A stretch of 64,000 nt of DNA from Candidatus Endomicrobiellum glyptotermitis (GCA_031267715.1 JAIRYQ010000001.1:94127-158126), one strand, 5' to 3'. Positions 9,050-18,857 are shown, numbered from the stretch's first letter. Notes: generated from the sequence alone by a model not told the origin. A program made the numbers and translations.

Positions 9050-9920
9050 TACGTAAAATCTCTTCCCCTGTTAATATGATGTCTGCTTATGGATTTAATT
9101 TTATTTTTTATAAGTTGTTTTCACAAGTAGCACTTGACATCATGATATAACATTCGCTCCGCTTTGCGTTAAAGCGATTAAACGTCACTTTTTGATTCAA
9201 AAGTCTCTATCGCTTTCTTTTGCAGGTGCGGGTATATTAATATTGGACCATAAGTAAACGGCGAGATGTTGTAATTTTAAGCGATAATTCAAATTCTAAC
9301 CAATCTATAGGAGTGGATTTGAGATGTATAAATGTTTTTTACAATACTTTTTAATATTTGTCTAGGGAGTCCTAATATCACTTCTGAATCCTTCCCATTT
9401 TTATGTTTTCTAGGCACCACATTTTATTTATTAAGCTAAATTTTATGACAAGTTTATCATCCGCAAAGATTCTTGTTTGAGGGTTCAATTTTGAGCAGCT
9501 GCCCTTCTCCGTGCCGACATTGTGTGGATAGACTTATAGCATCATTCTTTAAAGGTTTTTTTTCGTCCACGTTCAATCGTAACGGCAATATCTTAAAGCC
9601 TTTTGCTTTTTTTTAAATAAATTCCACGAATTTCTTGCGGCTCCTTGTGTGATAAGTGTTGGATATTGATTGTCTTTTCTTAAGCCGCAATGACAGTATG
9701 GAGAATTTTGTTTACAGTAATTAGAAAAGAACTCTATGACAAGTTCTAAGGTTGTACTCCATCACCTACGTATTTTTTACATATCGCATTCATGGGCGGA
9801 AGAAAAGACTTCTCTAATTCTTTTTTTCTCTTCAAGAATATGTTATATAATTTCTTTACCATCTAAAAATTGTGATATTTTACAGTTTTGTTTTGTATAG
9901 AGTCGATGTCTTTACTCATA
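9050..9920 (-). pseudogene. hydE: Broken radical SAM gene, most like [FeFe]-hydrogenase maturase HydE
   Basis: Reading the minus strand from about 9920, pieces follow the order of HydE/BioB-like radical SAM proteins but change frame repeatedly and contain stops: 'MSKDIDSIQNKTVKYHNF', 'KYVGDG', then 'LELVIEFFSNYCKQN' with 'CGLRKDN' (the CxxxCxxC cluster site, here damaged), 'KGFKILPLRLNVDE', 'LLKIEPSNKNL', 'SNINIPA' and near the end 'SGANVIS'. 'IEFSNYC..NCxYCGLRxxN' and 'LLRIETSNKxL' are characteristic of HydE, which helps assemble the di-iron site of [FeFe]-hydrogenase; PylB or another BioB-like family is a weaker possibility. No open frame above 60 codons remains. The stretch 9921-10213 before lpxK shows nothing else. 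Confidence 0.72.
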
Positions 9921-10213
9921 ATGTACATTATAACAAAATAGTGGTTATATTTGAGTTAGATGTAAGCTCAATTTGTTTAGGCCGTCGTTTACGCGTAGAA
10001 CTTCAGTTGGATTTTAAAATATAAAATAATATTTGTTAGTTTATTTTTTTGTTCTTATGAAATAAATTGAAGTTTAAATAGGACATGAGAGAAAGGTTAT
10101 GTGAAAATTAAAATTACTGAAGAAGTTTTTTGTGATTCATGGATAACTTTTTTTGTGTTATTTTTTAGAATATGTAAAATTTTGGGGGGATAAAGAGTGA
10201 AAAAGTGCGGTAG

Positions 10214-11254
10214 ATGTTTATGTTAAACAAACTTACGTTAGCGATGTATCCGTTTTCTTTGATTTATTCTATTTTATGCAAAGCTAACAGAACTTTTAAG
10301 AGTCCGAGAATGCTTTTAAAACCTGTTATAAGCGTAGGCAATATCACGTGGGGTGGGACTGGTAAAACTCCGATTGTAATAGAAGTTTTAAATTTACTTA
10401 TAAATAATAATTTAAAACCTGCAGTTTTGACACGTGGTTATTATAGGAATAATAGGGTTCCTCTGCTTTTAAGCGGCGGCGGCGTTGGAGTTGATGCTCT
10501 AAATAGTGGCGACGAGCCACTATTGATTGCGAGAAGTGTTCCTAAAACTGTTGTAATTGTCGGACATAATAGATACAAGAACGCTTTGAGATTTGAAAGC
10601 GAAGTGAACCCCGATGTTTATGTTTTAGATGACGGTTTTCAATATTGTGGTATTCAAAAAGATCTAGATATTGTATGTGTAAATGCGGCGGATCCTTTTG
10701 GTAATGGAATGCTTATACCTGCTGGAATTTTAAGAGAAAGTCCAAAAACTTTAAAAAGAGCTGATATTGTGCTCATTACGAATTCAGATATGATTTCGGA
10801 TGAAGAGCTAGAAAAATTGGAAGAATCAATTTTTGTTTTATCAGGTCAAGAGCCTTTTGTGACATATTATGGTAATTTTAAATATAAAACTGTCGATTTA
10901 AATACAAGTTTTGATGCTGAAATTTTAAAAAAATCTACTGTGTATTCTTTGAGTGCTGTAGGTTTTGCGGAAGGCTTTAAGAATTCTATTGAAAAATCTG
11001 GAATAAAAGTAAAAGGTAATATAATATTAAGAGACCATGTTGGCTACAACTATAGTATGATAAAAAAAATATTTAACCTAAAAGAAAAGAATTCTTTTTT
11101 TATCATTACGGCAAAAGATGCTGTTAAGTTGAAAAATGTTAGCGGTGATATAAAAGAGAAAATTGCGGTGCTTGTTGTGGAACCGCAGTTTAGAACTGGA
11201 AGAAAACAATGGGAACAAAAAGTGTTAAGGTCAAAACGTCTGCGGTTTTTCTAG
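10214..11254 (+). CDS. lpxK: Tetraacyldisaccharide 4'-kinase LpxK
   Basis: Phosphorylates the 4' position of the lipid A precursor at the inner membrane, the sixth step of lipid A synthesis, so it indicates a lipopolysaccharide outer membrane. The 346-residue protein starts with a hydrophobic anchor (about 8-25), then the family Walker A 'VGNITWGGTGKTP' (about 41-53) and 'VLDDGFQYCGIQKDLDIV', which contains the catalytic Asp region. It overlaps the downstream gmhB by 46 bases, which suggests one transcript and joint control of lipid A and heptose supply. The start is the first of two nearby ATGs. Confidence 0.93.
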   Translation: MFMLNKLTLAMYPFSLIYSILCKANRTFKSPRMLLKPVISVGNITWGGTGKTPIVIEVLNLLINNNLKPAVLTRGYYRNNRVPLLLSGGGVGVDALNSGDEPLLIARSVPKTVVIVGHNRYKNALRFESEVNPDVYVLDDGFQYCGIQKDLDIVCVNAADPFGNGMLIPAGILRESPKTLKRADIVLITNSDMISDEELEKLEESIFVLSGQEPFVTYYGNFKYKTVDLNTSFDAEILKKSTVYSLSAVGFAEGFKNSIEKSGIKVKGNIILRDHVGYNYSMIKKIFNLKEKNSFFIITAKDAVKLKNVSGDIKEKIAVLVVEPQFRTGRKQWEQKVLRSKRLRFF

Positions 11255-11796
11255 ATAGGGATGGGACGGTTATTTTTGATAGGAATTATTTGAGTTCTCC
11301 AAAAAAAGTAAAACTTTATTCATTTAGTGCGCAAAGCATAAATAAATTACGCGCAGCAGGCTTTAAGATAATAATTGTCACAAACCAATCTGGTATTAGT
11401 AGGGGAATGTTTACCGAGGGAGATTTAATAAAAGTAAATAGAAGACTCTTGTCTTTGCTTAAGGCCAAGGGAGCTAAGATAGATTCTGTTTATTATTGTC
11501 CACACTCTGATTTTGATGACTGTTATTGTAGAAAACCAAAAATTGGCTTGGCATTAAATGGAGCAAGAGATTTTGATATAGATCTTAAGAAATCTTATGC
11601 TGTTGGGGATAGTATAAGAGATTATTTGTTTGGTTTTAATATGGGTGGCAAGGGTATATTGGTTCTCACGGGACATGGGAAAAAAGAACAAGATGCCATA
11701 ATAGTAAGTGAAAAAATAAAGCCATTTATTGTGTGTAAGACCTTAAAACAAGCTGTAAACTTTATAATTAAAGACGCAAAACGCTACCCTAGATAG
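11209..11796 (+). CDS. gmhB: D-glycero-D-manno-heptose-1,7-bisphosphate 7-phosphatase
   Basis: HAD-superfamily phosphatase removing the 7-phosphate from heptose bisphosphate during ADP-heptose synthesis for the LPS core. In its 195 residues are the HAD motif 'FLDRDGT' (14-20), motif II in 'IVTNQSGISRG', the GmhB-type zinc-binding set Cys97, His99, Cys105, Cys107 ('CPHSDFDDCYC'), and 'AVGDSIRDY' as motif IV. The gene begins inside lpxK. GmhA, an earlier enzyme of the pathway, is also in this window (36895-37473). The related histidinol-phosphatase branch shares motifs, but the LPS context favours GmhB. Confidence 0.88.
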   Translation: MGTKSVKVKTSAVFLDRDGTVIFDRNYLSSPKKVKLYSFSAQSINKLRAAGFKIIIVTNQSGISRGMFTEGDLIKVNRRLLSLLKAKGAKIDSVYYCPHSDFDDCYCRKPKIGLALNGARDFDIDLKKSYAVGDSIRDYLFGFNMGGKGILVLTGHGKKEQDAIIVSEKIKPFIVCKTLKQAVNFIIKDAKRYPR

Positions 11797-12627
11797 ATGA
11801 TATATTTGTGTAACATTTTGGTACTTGCGATAAATAGTCTTAACTGCTTGTTTTGACATCGTTTTAGAATTTTCAATCCAAAATCGTTAATTTGTTTTTG
11901 ATTAATTAGGGTGCTTTTTTAAAATTTTTTAGACCTGATGAGCATGTCTTATACTATTTTTGACACCTACTTTTTTCAGATGTAGAATACATAGTTGGTA
12001 ACATTAAGATATTGGAAGTAAAAATTATTTGTCAATAATTTAAAGATTGACTTTACTTATGGGATGCGCGTCGCGAGATACACAAGTATCAAGGAGAAGT
12101 GTATCTGTGGTATTTACCGTAGTGATAAAGAGAACGCTTCCAATATCTCTAGCATTAAATGTAAAATTCGTGACAATACTGTTTTTGTTAACGTTAACAT
12201 AGAAGGTAGTTCTTGAGTATTCTGAACGCGAGGAGGTTTCTAAGAGGAATCTTCGATTTTTCCTTTATCAAAAGTTCTGTTAGGTTAAAGTTTTACTTCC
12301 ATAATATGAAAGTTTTTAAACTTTCGTTGCTTAATGCGAAAGATTCTGTTGAGTTATAGAATTATAGTCTTTAAAAGTAAAAGATGTTTGTTTATAAAGA
12401 ATGGCAACATAGTTTCTCCTTTTGTAGTAAAGTATTATTATGACGGATATATTGCTGTTCTTGTAGTGGAGAAAATGTAAAGTCAGCGAATTTTATGAAT
12501 AATACAATTTATTTCGGTATAACTTTGTTTTTTTAAACTGCTGTATTAATTAACTTAGAATTGTAAAAAGGTTGAATTTTTGGTTTAATCGTTATAAATT
12601 TATGAATGAGATTCAAGGAGTAAAAGA
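11797..12627. other. Long gap with an unidentified decayed coding stretch
   Basis: No intact gene. On the minus strand roughly 12210-12050 reads without stops for about 60 codons as a beta-rich sequence with 'FNARDIGSVLFITTVN' and no usable start, and neighbouring frames around 12480-12240 also look partly coding. This suggests a dead minus-strand gene, but I cannot name the family. The last 100 bases probably carry the gpmA promoter; no clear -35/-10 pair stands out. Confidence 0.35.
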
Positions 12628-13377
12628 ATGTATAGAATTGTTTTAGTAAGACATGGCGAAAGTGTTTGGAATAAAGAAAATAGGTTCACCGGATGGACAG
12701 ATGTAGATTTGTCTGAAAAAGGCAATAAAGAAACTTTAATAGCTGGTGAACAGTTAAAAAAAGACGGTTTTACTTTTGATCTGGCTTACACTTCTGTTCT
12801 TAAGAGAGCGGTTAGAACTCTTTGGAATATAATTGATAAAATGGATTTGCTTTGGATCCCAGTGGTTAAGAGTTGGAAATTAAATGAGAGGCATTACGGA
12901 GCTTTGCAGGGACTAAATAAGGCTGAAACAGCCGCAAAGTACGGTGAAGATCAAGTAAAAATTTGGAGAAGAGACTACGATGCTCAACCTATGTCTTTGA
13001 ATGAGAATGATGAAAGATACCCTGGGAAGGATATTAGGTATTCAAGTATTTTAAAAAGAGAGATACCTCTAACGGAATGTTTAAAAGATACTGTGATGAG
13101 AGTCGTACCATATTGGAAAGAAGATATCTCTCCGAAAATAAAATCTGGAAAAAAAATTATCATAGTAGCGCACGGTAACAGTTTAAGAGCTCTGGTAAAG
13201 CATCTAGATAATATAAGTGATAACGATATAGTAAGTTTAAACATACCCACTGCAATGCCGCTGGTTTATGAGCTTGATGAAGGTTTAAAACCTATTAAAA
13301 ATTATTACCTTGGTGATCCTGATGTTGTTAGGAAAGCAATGGAAGCAGTGGCAAATCAGGGCAAAGCTAAAAAATGA
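12628..13377 (+). CDS. gpmA: 2,3-bisphosphoglycerate-dependent phosphoglycerate mutase
   Basis: Interconverts 3- and 2-phosphoglycerate in glycolysis through a phosphohistidine intermediate. Full length at 249 residues. The catalytic '[10 protein letters not shown]' has His9, '[10 protein letters not shown]' holds the acid-base Glu87, and '[14 protein letters not shown]' contains His182. '[14 protein letters not shown]' is a standard substrate-pocket segment. An AAGGAG site sits about eight bases before the ATG. It is followed after 110 bases by pta, so the two may be co-expressed in energy metabolism. Confidence 0.95.
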   Translation: MYRIVLVRHGESVWNKENRFTGWTDVDLSEKGNKETLIAGEQLKKDGFTFDLAYTSVLKRAVRTLWNIIDKMDLLWIPVVKSWKLNERHYGALQGLNKAETAAKYGEDQVKIWRRDYDAQPMSLNENDERYPGKDIRYSSILKREIPLTECLKDTVMRVVPYWKEDISPKIKSGKKIIIVAHGNSLRALVKHLDNISDNDIVSLNIPTAMPLVYELDEGLKPIKNYYLGDPDVVRKAMEAVANQGKAKK

Positions 13378-13487
13378 GGTGAGCCTCCATATATTTGTGA
13401 TATTTATAGTTAGTTCAGACTTGCAATTTTTTTAAAGGTCGGGTTTCTATAAAAAATCAACTGATTTATTTTTAAGGAGATATGTTT

Positions 13488-14489
13488 GTGAACATAAGGC
13501 GATACATTTTAGAGTTAGCGAGGAAGAAAAAAGGTAAAATAATTATGCCCGAAGGTTTTGATGTGAGAGTTTTAAAAGCAGCTCAAAAGCTTGCCGAAGA
13601 CGATATAGCGTCAGTTATTTTGCCGACTGATGATGTGAAAAAGATTAAAAAAATCGCAGACGAAGCCGATATAGATTTGAGAGGTGTTGAAGTTGTCAAA
13701 ATGGAAAGAGATATCCTTGATAAAGAGAAAGTTAGGGAGTTTGTTGATGTCAGAACTAGGAAAGGTATGACTAAGGAGAAGGTACTGAATTTCTTAAAAA
13801 ATCCCCTCTACTTTTCAATGATGTATTTAAAAAGTGGAAATTGTGATGCTTGTGTCGGCGGTGCTGTTTATGATACAGCAGACGTTTTGAGAGCTGCTAT
13901 TCACGTAATAGGAACTGCCGAGAACATAAAAATGATTTCGTCGTATTTTCTTATGATACCTCCAGAGGGGCATAGTCTTGCAAAAGACCCTATAGTATTT
14001 GCCGACTGTGCCGTAAATCCTGATCCGCAGGCCATGGCTTTAAAAGATATTGCCATTGCGACAGTTGAGAGTTTTAAAAAGCTTTTTCCTGGCAAACAAG
14101 CGAATGTTGCGATGCTTTCTTTCTCAACAAAAGGAAGCGCAAATAATAAAATTTTATTAAAGGTTCAGGAAGCTACGGAACTTGTTAGGTCGCACTTTGT
14201 AGGACGGAACGATATAAATGTGGACGGTGAGCTTCAATTCGATGCCGCCGTAGTGCCAAGCATTGGGAAGAAAAAATCGCCAGATTCTTTAGTTGCCGGT
14301 AATGCTAATATTTTTATTTTTCCAGAATTGAATGCGAGTAATATCGGTTATAAAATTGCAGAGAGGTACGGCGGGTTTCAGGCTATTGGTCCAGTAATTC
14401 AAGGTCTTGCGCTCCCGGCAAGTGACTTGAGTAGAGGTTCTACTTCTGACGATATTTATCTTATAAGTGCGGTTATGCTTTTAGGGTGA
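13488..14489 (+). CDS. pta: Phosphate acetyltransferase
   Basis: Transfers acetyl between CoA and phosphate, giving acetyl phosphate for ATP formation by acetate kinase, or working in reverse for acetate uptake. At 333 residues it is the short, single-domain PTA_PTB form. Typical segments are 'GKIIMPEGFDVRVLKAAQ' at the start, 'GGAVYDTADVLRAAI', 'MLSFSTKGSA' and near the end 'LALPASDLSRG'. I prefer GTG 13488 to ATG 13482 because AAGGAG (13474-13479) is correctly spaced only for the GTG. Acetate kinase is not in the window. Confidence 0.92.
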   Translation: MNIRRYILELARKKKGKIIMPEGFDVRVLKAAQKLAEDDIASVILPTDDVKKIKKIADEADIDLRGVEVVKMERDILDKEKVREFVDVRTRKGMTKEKVLNFLKNPLYFSMMYLKSGNCDACVGGAVYDTADVLRAAIHVIGTAENIKMISSYFLMIPPEGHSLAKDPIVFADCAVNPDPQAMALKDIAIATVESFKKLFPGKQANVAMLSFSTKGSANNKILLKVQEATELVRSHFVGRNDINVDGELQFDAAVVPSIGKKKSPDSLVAGNANIFIFPELNASNIGYKIAERYGGFQAIGPVIQGLALPASDLSRGSTSDDIYLISAVMLLG

Positions 14490-15939
14490 ATTTATTAGAT
14501 CGAAATATATAAATCATCGTTTATTGTTATTTTGAAACTGATTAGATTATATTTTTGTTACGGGACTTCTCTATATCTTCTTTTAGCAGCAAAAAGCTTG
14601 ATATTTTGAATGTTTTTTGCTTGTGTGGGGGGTCTTCTTCCTTGTAGTTTTTAAAGCAGTTTCAATTTTGCTGTTATGGTTACTTGTATGTGCTAGAAAA
14701 ATGTATTTTAAGTTACTATTAATTGTTGGAAGTATTTTGATCCCGGATATAGAATTTCCTACGTCTTCGTTTAACGAATAGATGCCTCCTATAAATCGCT
14801 TGACAACTCATTTTTTTATTATTTTATAAGCCCCCCCTTCTCTCTCTCGGGAGCTTGAATCCAATATTTTCCCGTTGTAATTTGGGTTCAACCCATTAAG
14901 ACGTTGCAATTAGTTAAATTTTTTATAATTTTACTATATAGCTCTGATAATGTTTAGTCAAGTAGCCTACTTTTATATTTTCTTGTACTTGTTGTTGTAT
15001 GCGAGAAAGTAAATTCGAAAGCGTTAGAGATGCTTTTGTTTTTGCGGTAAACTTCAAAAGATTTTATAAAAATATCTTTAGCGCTAAAGATTTCATAGAA
15101 AGGAGTCTTGTTATATCTGTTGATTTTATTGCCGTATTTTCTGAATAGATCTTTAGAGTTGTTTTTGCGTATGTGTGTGCAAATCGCGGTATGTCGTTTT
15201 TTTTTAGTAGAAAATCGAGTTCTTGGTATTTGTGTTTATGTAATTTGCGCATGTGCAGCGTGTAATCTTAATATGACTACTTCTGTCAACTTTTGAGGAA
15301 CAATACTTAAATTTGCGCGATTTTTTGACAATATATTTTAATATGTTACAAAACCGCAGGTAATTAAAATAGCCGACTTTTCAGTCAAGATGATTGAACA
15401 ATTTACCGCTTTGGACCACTTTATAGAGCGCAAAAGCTTAAACTCGTCATAGTTCTTTAAGTTGCTTTTTCTATTTGTTTTCGCGTTGCTAAAATCAATT
15501 TTAATGTCGAAAACAGACGCATGGCGCACGCGAGTGGGTGTACCCGTGTCTCGGGGTGGTGGGGGGAGGGGGGGAGCCCCGCCGCCCCCCACCCCGGGGG
15601 CGCGGAATGCTTAAAACTTCTGTAATCCTTGTAAGCGTTCTCTTTTTGGCTTCTAGGGCTTTTTATATATTTATTGATTTTGTGGGGCTGTATGGGTCTC
15701 CCGCGCCAATCTCTCCATGCACCGTTTTAATTACGTCTATTTGATGTGGAATTGTACTTTCGCTAGGTCTTCCTCCCCCCCCTCCCCCACCATATTTAAA
15801 ACATCTTAATTATAAAAGGATTTTTAAGTAGTATGGGCAAGTTGCTAGCTACAAAACTACAATACGCCTATGCAGTTGATATATTTTAAACTTTCAGTAA
15901 AATTATTTGAACATAGGTTTGTTGTTTTTGTGGAAAATC
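14490..15939. other. 1.45-kb decayed region without an intact gene
   Basis: The longest gap in the window. Short coding-like stretches occur mainly on the minus strand, in several frames: 15064-15252 ('ELDFLLKKNDIPRFAHTYAK'), about 14940-15060 ('SLTLSNLLSRIQQQVQENI'), about 14600-14800 ('IYSLNEDVGNSISGIKILP'), and about 15620-15740 ('VIKTVHGEIGAGDPYSPTK'). They may belong to one or more dead genes; I cannot assign a family. Poly-C runs lie at 14831-14837 and 15775-15782, and a very GC-rich hairpin at 15552-15600 is listed separately. Confidence 0.4.
15552..15600. repeat. GC-rich inverted repeat and G-run cluster
   Basis: A block almost purely G and C in an AT-rich genome. CGGGGTGG (15552-15559) pairs with CCACCCCG (15589-15596), and the inner G run (15561-15566) can pair with the C run (15585-15590), giving a stem of about 12 base pairs or more. 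The left arm alone holds G runs of 4, 6 and 7, which also fit a G-quadruplex pattern. No T tract follows, so it is not an ordinary intrinsic terminator. Its role is unknown. Confidence 0.7.
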
Positions 15940-17190
15940 TTAAAGCTCTTTAGAAAAAAGAATCTTATTTATCGCTTTAATTCTCTCTAAAACAGGAGGA
16001 TGTGAGTACTCTAAAAACACTTTGAATTTGTGAGGATATAAATTTGATAAATTATCAACTGAAAGTTTTTTTAAAGCGTTTATCATGGCTTCTGGCTTTT
16101 TGTAAGTCTTTACTGCGTAAGTGTCTGCTTCATATTCATGTTTTCTCGAAAAATAGCTTGAGACTATTGATACCATCAGAGATATAGGCTCATAAAGAAA
16201 CGAGAAAAATATTATTCCAGCGTGTATTGGCCGTGTATTCATCAGGAAAGCGTCGTAAAGCCATATCTCATTTATAAAAAACGAAAGAACAAACAGCATA
16301 ATTAAAGTTGAACAGAATGAAAAAATCATGTGTTTTAATATATGTCCAAGTTTAAAGTGACCCATTTCGTGCGCCAAAACGTTTGTTAACTCATCAACGC
16401 TATGTTTCTGAATGAGAGTATCGAATAAAACTATTCTACGAAACTTTCCGATTCCCGTAAAGAAGGCATTCGATTTCGTAGAACGTTTTGAACCATCCAT
16501 TTTGAACAATCCTTTCATCTTAAAATTTTCTTTTTTTGCGTATTTTTCAATAGAATCTTTAAGTTCACCGTTTTCTAAAGGGGTATATTTGTTAAACAAA
16601 GGCATTATGACTACTGGTGCAATAAGAGTTATAAAAAGTTCAAAGACAACAATAGATGCAAAGGCGTATAGCCAAGCATATTTACGAGCGTTTATAAAAA
16701 GCCATAATATTGCAGCGAAAATAATGGAATCTATTATGATGGTTATAATCCATGATTTCAGCAAGTCTGCAATAAAAGTTTTTATGTTCATTTTGTTAAA
16801 TCCGAACTTTTCCTCTATTGTGAACACAGAATAGATCGAAAAAGGTATTTTTAATATTTCGTAAGCAAAAAAAAGCGTACCCGCAAAAATGAATCCAGTT
16901 AATATTGATCCGAGGCCAAAAGAAACTGCTATTGTGTTTACATAATTAAAACCACCTGAAATTATGAAAATAATTTGAACTGCTAAAAAAAATGTTGATG
17001 AAACTACAGAAAACTTTGTGGTTGCTTTTAAGTATTCCTGCGATCTTACATATTTTTCTTTGTCATAATATCCTTCAAATTCTAATGGGATACTACTCGA
17101 GAGGTCTTTAATATTAAGTAGGTCTGCTATTGTCTGTATAGAATATATTGTGACAACAAAAAAAAGTATCAAAAAAGTGTAAACGCTCAT
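15940..17190 (-). CDS. M48 family metallopeptidase, Ste24/CAAX prenyl protease 1-like
   Basis: Integral membrane zinc protease of 416 residues. Several hydrophobic segments (about 1-20, 60-80, 90-115, 145-165, 175-200, 288-310, 320-345) surround the catalytic 'LAHEMGHFKLGH' with HExxH at 274-278. The third zinc ligand is Glu354 in 'RKHEYEADTYAV'. The N-terminal half resembles the Ste24 peptidase domain rather than the shorter HtpX. Bacterial members are thought to act in membrane protein turnover; the substrate is unknown. AAGGAG precedes the ATG at 17190. It is divergent from tmk, with an 80-base shared promoter region holding TATAAT-like sequences. Confidence 0.9.
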   Translation of the reverse strand: MSVYTFLILFFVVTIYSIQTIADLLNIKDLSSSIPLEFEGYYDKEKYVRSQEYLKATTKFSVVSSTFFLAVQIIFIISGGFNYVNTIAVSFGLGSILTGFIFAGTLFFAYEILKIPFSIYSVFTIEEKFGFNKMNIKTFIADLLKSWIITIIIDSIIFAAILWLFINARKYAWLYAFASIVVFELFITLIAPVVIMPLFNKYTPLENGELKDSIEKYAKKENFKMKGLFKMDGSKRSTKSNAFFTGIGKFRRIVLFDTLIQKHSVDELTNVLAHEMGHFKLGHILKHMIFSFCSTLIMLFVLSFFINEIWLYDAFLMNTRPIHAGIIFFSFLYEPISLMVSIVSSYFSRKHEYEADTYAVKTYKKPEAMINALKKLSVDNLSNLYPHKFKVFLEYSHPPVLERIKAINKILFSKEL

Positions 17191-17270
17191 TTATCGAATG
17201 CTCCTTTTACCCCTTTAATTTTGTGTATTATAATAAAATGTTATAATTCAAAACAAGGCTGTGTGCATAA

Positions 17271-17915
17271 ATGGTTATTAGAAAGAGATACATTTTTATT
17301 ACTGTTGAAGGCGGCGATGGTTCTGGTAAAACTACGCAATCTCGACTTCTAAGTGAGTACCTTGTAAGAAAAGGTTTTGATGTACTTCTGACGAGAGAAC
17401 CCGGCGGTTCTGTTTTAGCAGGGAATATAAGGAGTATTATTTTAGATCCAAAATCGGATATTGTTCCCTTAAGCGAACTTTTTCTTTTTGAGGCCGCGAG
17501 GGCACAACATATCAAAAAACTTATTTATCCCGCTTTAGAAATGGGGAAGGTTGTTGTTTGCGATAGATTTACAGACGCTACTGTTGCGTACCAGGGCTAC
17601 GGAAGAAAACTGGATTTAAAGCTTATAAATAAGTTAAACTCGATTGCTTCAGTTGGACTAAAACCAATTTTGACATTGTATCTCGATGTAATGCCTTTTG
17701 ATGGTTTAAGTAGAGCAAAGGGATTAAATGGAAAGAGCTATGGCTATGGTGGAGATAGGATTGAGAGAAAATCTATACGGTTTCATGAAGATGTAAGAAA
17801 AGGGTATCTAGAGCAAGCGAAAAAATATTCTAGAAGAATAAAAGTTGTTAAAACGCAGGAAACGGCTGAAAAAACGCATATATTGGTAAAAGATATTGTA
17901 GATAAGGTTTTGTAA
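17271..17915 (+). CDS. tmk: Thymidylate kinase
   Basis: Phosphorylates dTMP to dTDP for DNA synthesis. At 214 residues it has normal length, with the P-loop 'EGGDGSGKTT' (13-22), the substrate-binding 'LTREPGG' and 'CDRFTDATVAYQGYGR' in the DRY-like region, and a lid segment near 'GYGGDRIERKSIRF'. It opens a plus-strand run and ends directly against holB, whose ATG begins at the next base after the stop. The tmk-holB pairing is conserved in many bacteria. Confidence 0.94.
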   Translation: MVIRKRYIFITVEGGDGSGKTTQSRLLSEYLVRKGFDVLLTREPGGSVLAGNIRSIILDPKSDIVPLSELFLFEAARAQHIKKLIYPALEMGKVVVCDRFTDATVAYQGYGRKLDLKLINKLNSIASVGLKPILTLYLDVMPFDGLSRAKGLNGKSYGYGGDRIERKSIRFHEDVRKGYLEQAKKYSRRIKVVKTQETAEKTHILVKDIVDKVL

Positions 17916-18857
17916 ATGTTTAAAAAAATATTAGGTCAGGAAAAAGTAAAAAGGATAATTTCAACTCAAGTAAAAAGCGGTAAAATCGCACAGGCTTATA
18001 TGTTTGTTGGAATTGATGGTGTAGGAAAGCGTTTTACCGCCATTGAATTTGCCAAGGTTGTGAATTGCCGCGCAAATGATTTTACTAGAACTAATTTAGC
18101 TGCCTGCGAAAAATGTATATCTTGTGAAAAAATAACGAGAGATATTCATCCAGATATACATTTTATAGATTTTGCCAAGCAGGCCGAGCTTGAAAGAAGT
18201 GATTTAGAGAAGCAAAAAGTACTAAAAATAGAGACCATTAGATATATGCAGAAAAAGGTTTCGATTAGAACGTACGAGGGGAAGTTAAAGTTCTTCATTG
18301 TAGAACCTGCTGAAAAAATGAACCTCGCGGCCTCAAACTCGTTACTTAAAACTCTTGAGGAGCCGCCTGAAGATACGGTTATAATTTTAATTACAAAACA
18401 TAAGGAGACAGTCCCTCAGACAATAGTTTCACGATCGCAGGTTATGTTTTTTCAGCCTTTAGGAATAGTTGAAATTTCAAATTGGCTTATGTCAAATTAT
18501 TCAATGTCCAATGCAGAAATTCAAAAGATAGCTTCTTTGAGCGAGGGTTCTATAGGAGATGCAAAAAAGCTTGCCGATGAAAGTAAAAAAGATGAGCCTT
18601 CTTTATGGTTTAAATTAAAAACCCAGAGCTTTTATATTTCTGATATCTTAGAATTGTCTAAAAATATTGCCAGGAAAAATGCTGCTTTGGGATGCGTCAA
18701 TGCAATGATATATGAATCGAAAAAGGATTTTAGAGCTTACCCAAAGGTAATTGCCCCTGCGATTGAATTATTAATTACTTCAAAGAAGCTGCTACTTAGA
18801 AATGTAAATGCTCAGATGGTTCTAGATAATTTGTTTTTTGACTTATTAGATCTGTGA
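17916..18857 (+). CDS. holB: DNA polymerase III delta' subunit
   Basis: Clamp-loader subunit that works with delta and gamma/tau to open the sliding clamp. The 313-residue AAA+ protein has 'AYMFVGIDGVGKRFTA' near residues 27-42, where the Walker A lysine is followed by Arg instead of Ser/Thr, as fits a non-ATPase delta'. Cys51, Cys64, Cys67 and Cys70 form the usual zinc module. 'NSLLKTLEEPPEDTVIIL' is the family's most conserved stretch. It abuts tmk and probably shares its transcript. Confidence 0.9.
   Translation: MFKKILGQEKVKRIISTQVKSGKIAQAYMFVGIDGVGKRFTAIEFAKVVNCRANDFTRTNLAACEKCISCEKITRDIHPDIHFIDFAKQAELERSDLEKQKVLKIETIRYMQKKVSIRTYEGKLKFFIVEPAEKMNLAASNSLLKTLEEPPEDTVIILITKHKETVPQTIVSRSQVMFFQPLGIVEISNWLMSNYSMSNAEIQKIASLSEGSIGDAKKLADESKKDEPSLWFKLKTQSFYISDILELSKNIARKNAALGCVNAMIYESKKDFRAYPKVIAPAIELLITSKKLLLRNVNAQMVLDNLFFDLLDL

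Noticed and set aside
15538-15744. Open frames across the GC-rich hairpin on both strands
   Set aside because: They are rich in Gly/Pro/Arg only because of the G and C runs; no protein family is recognisable.
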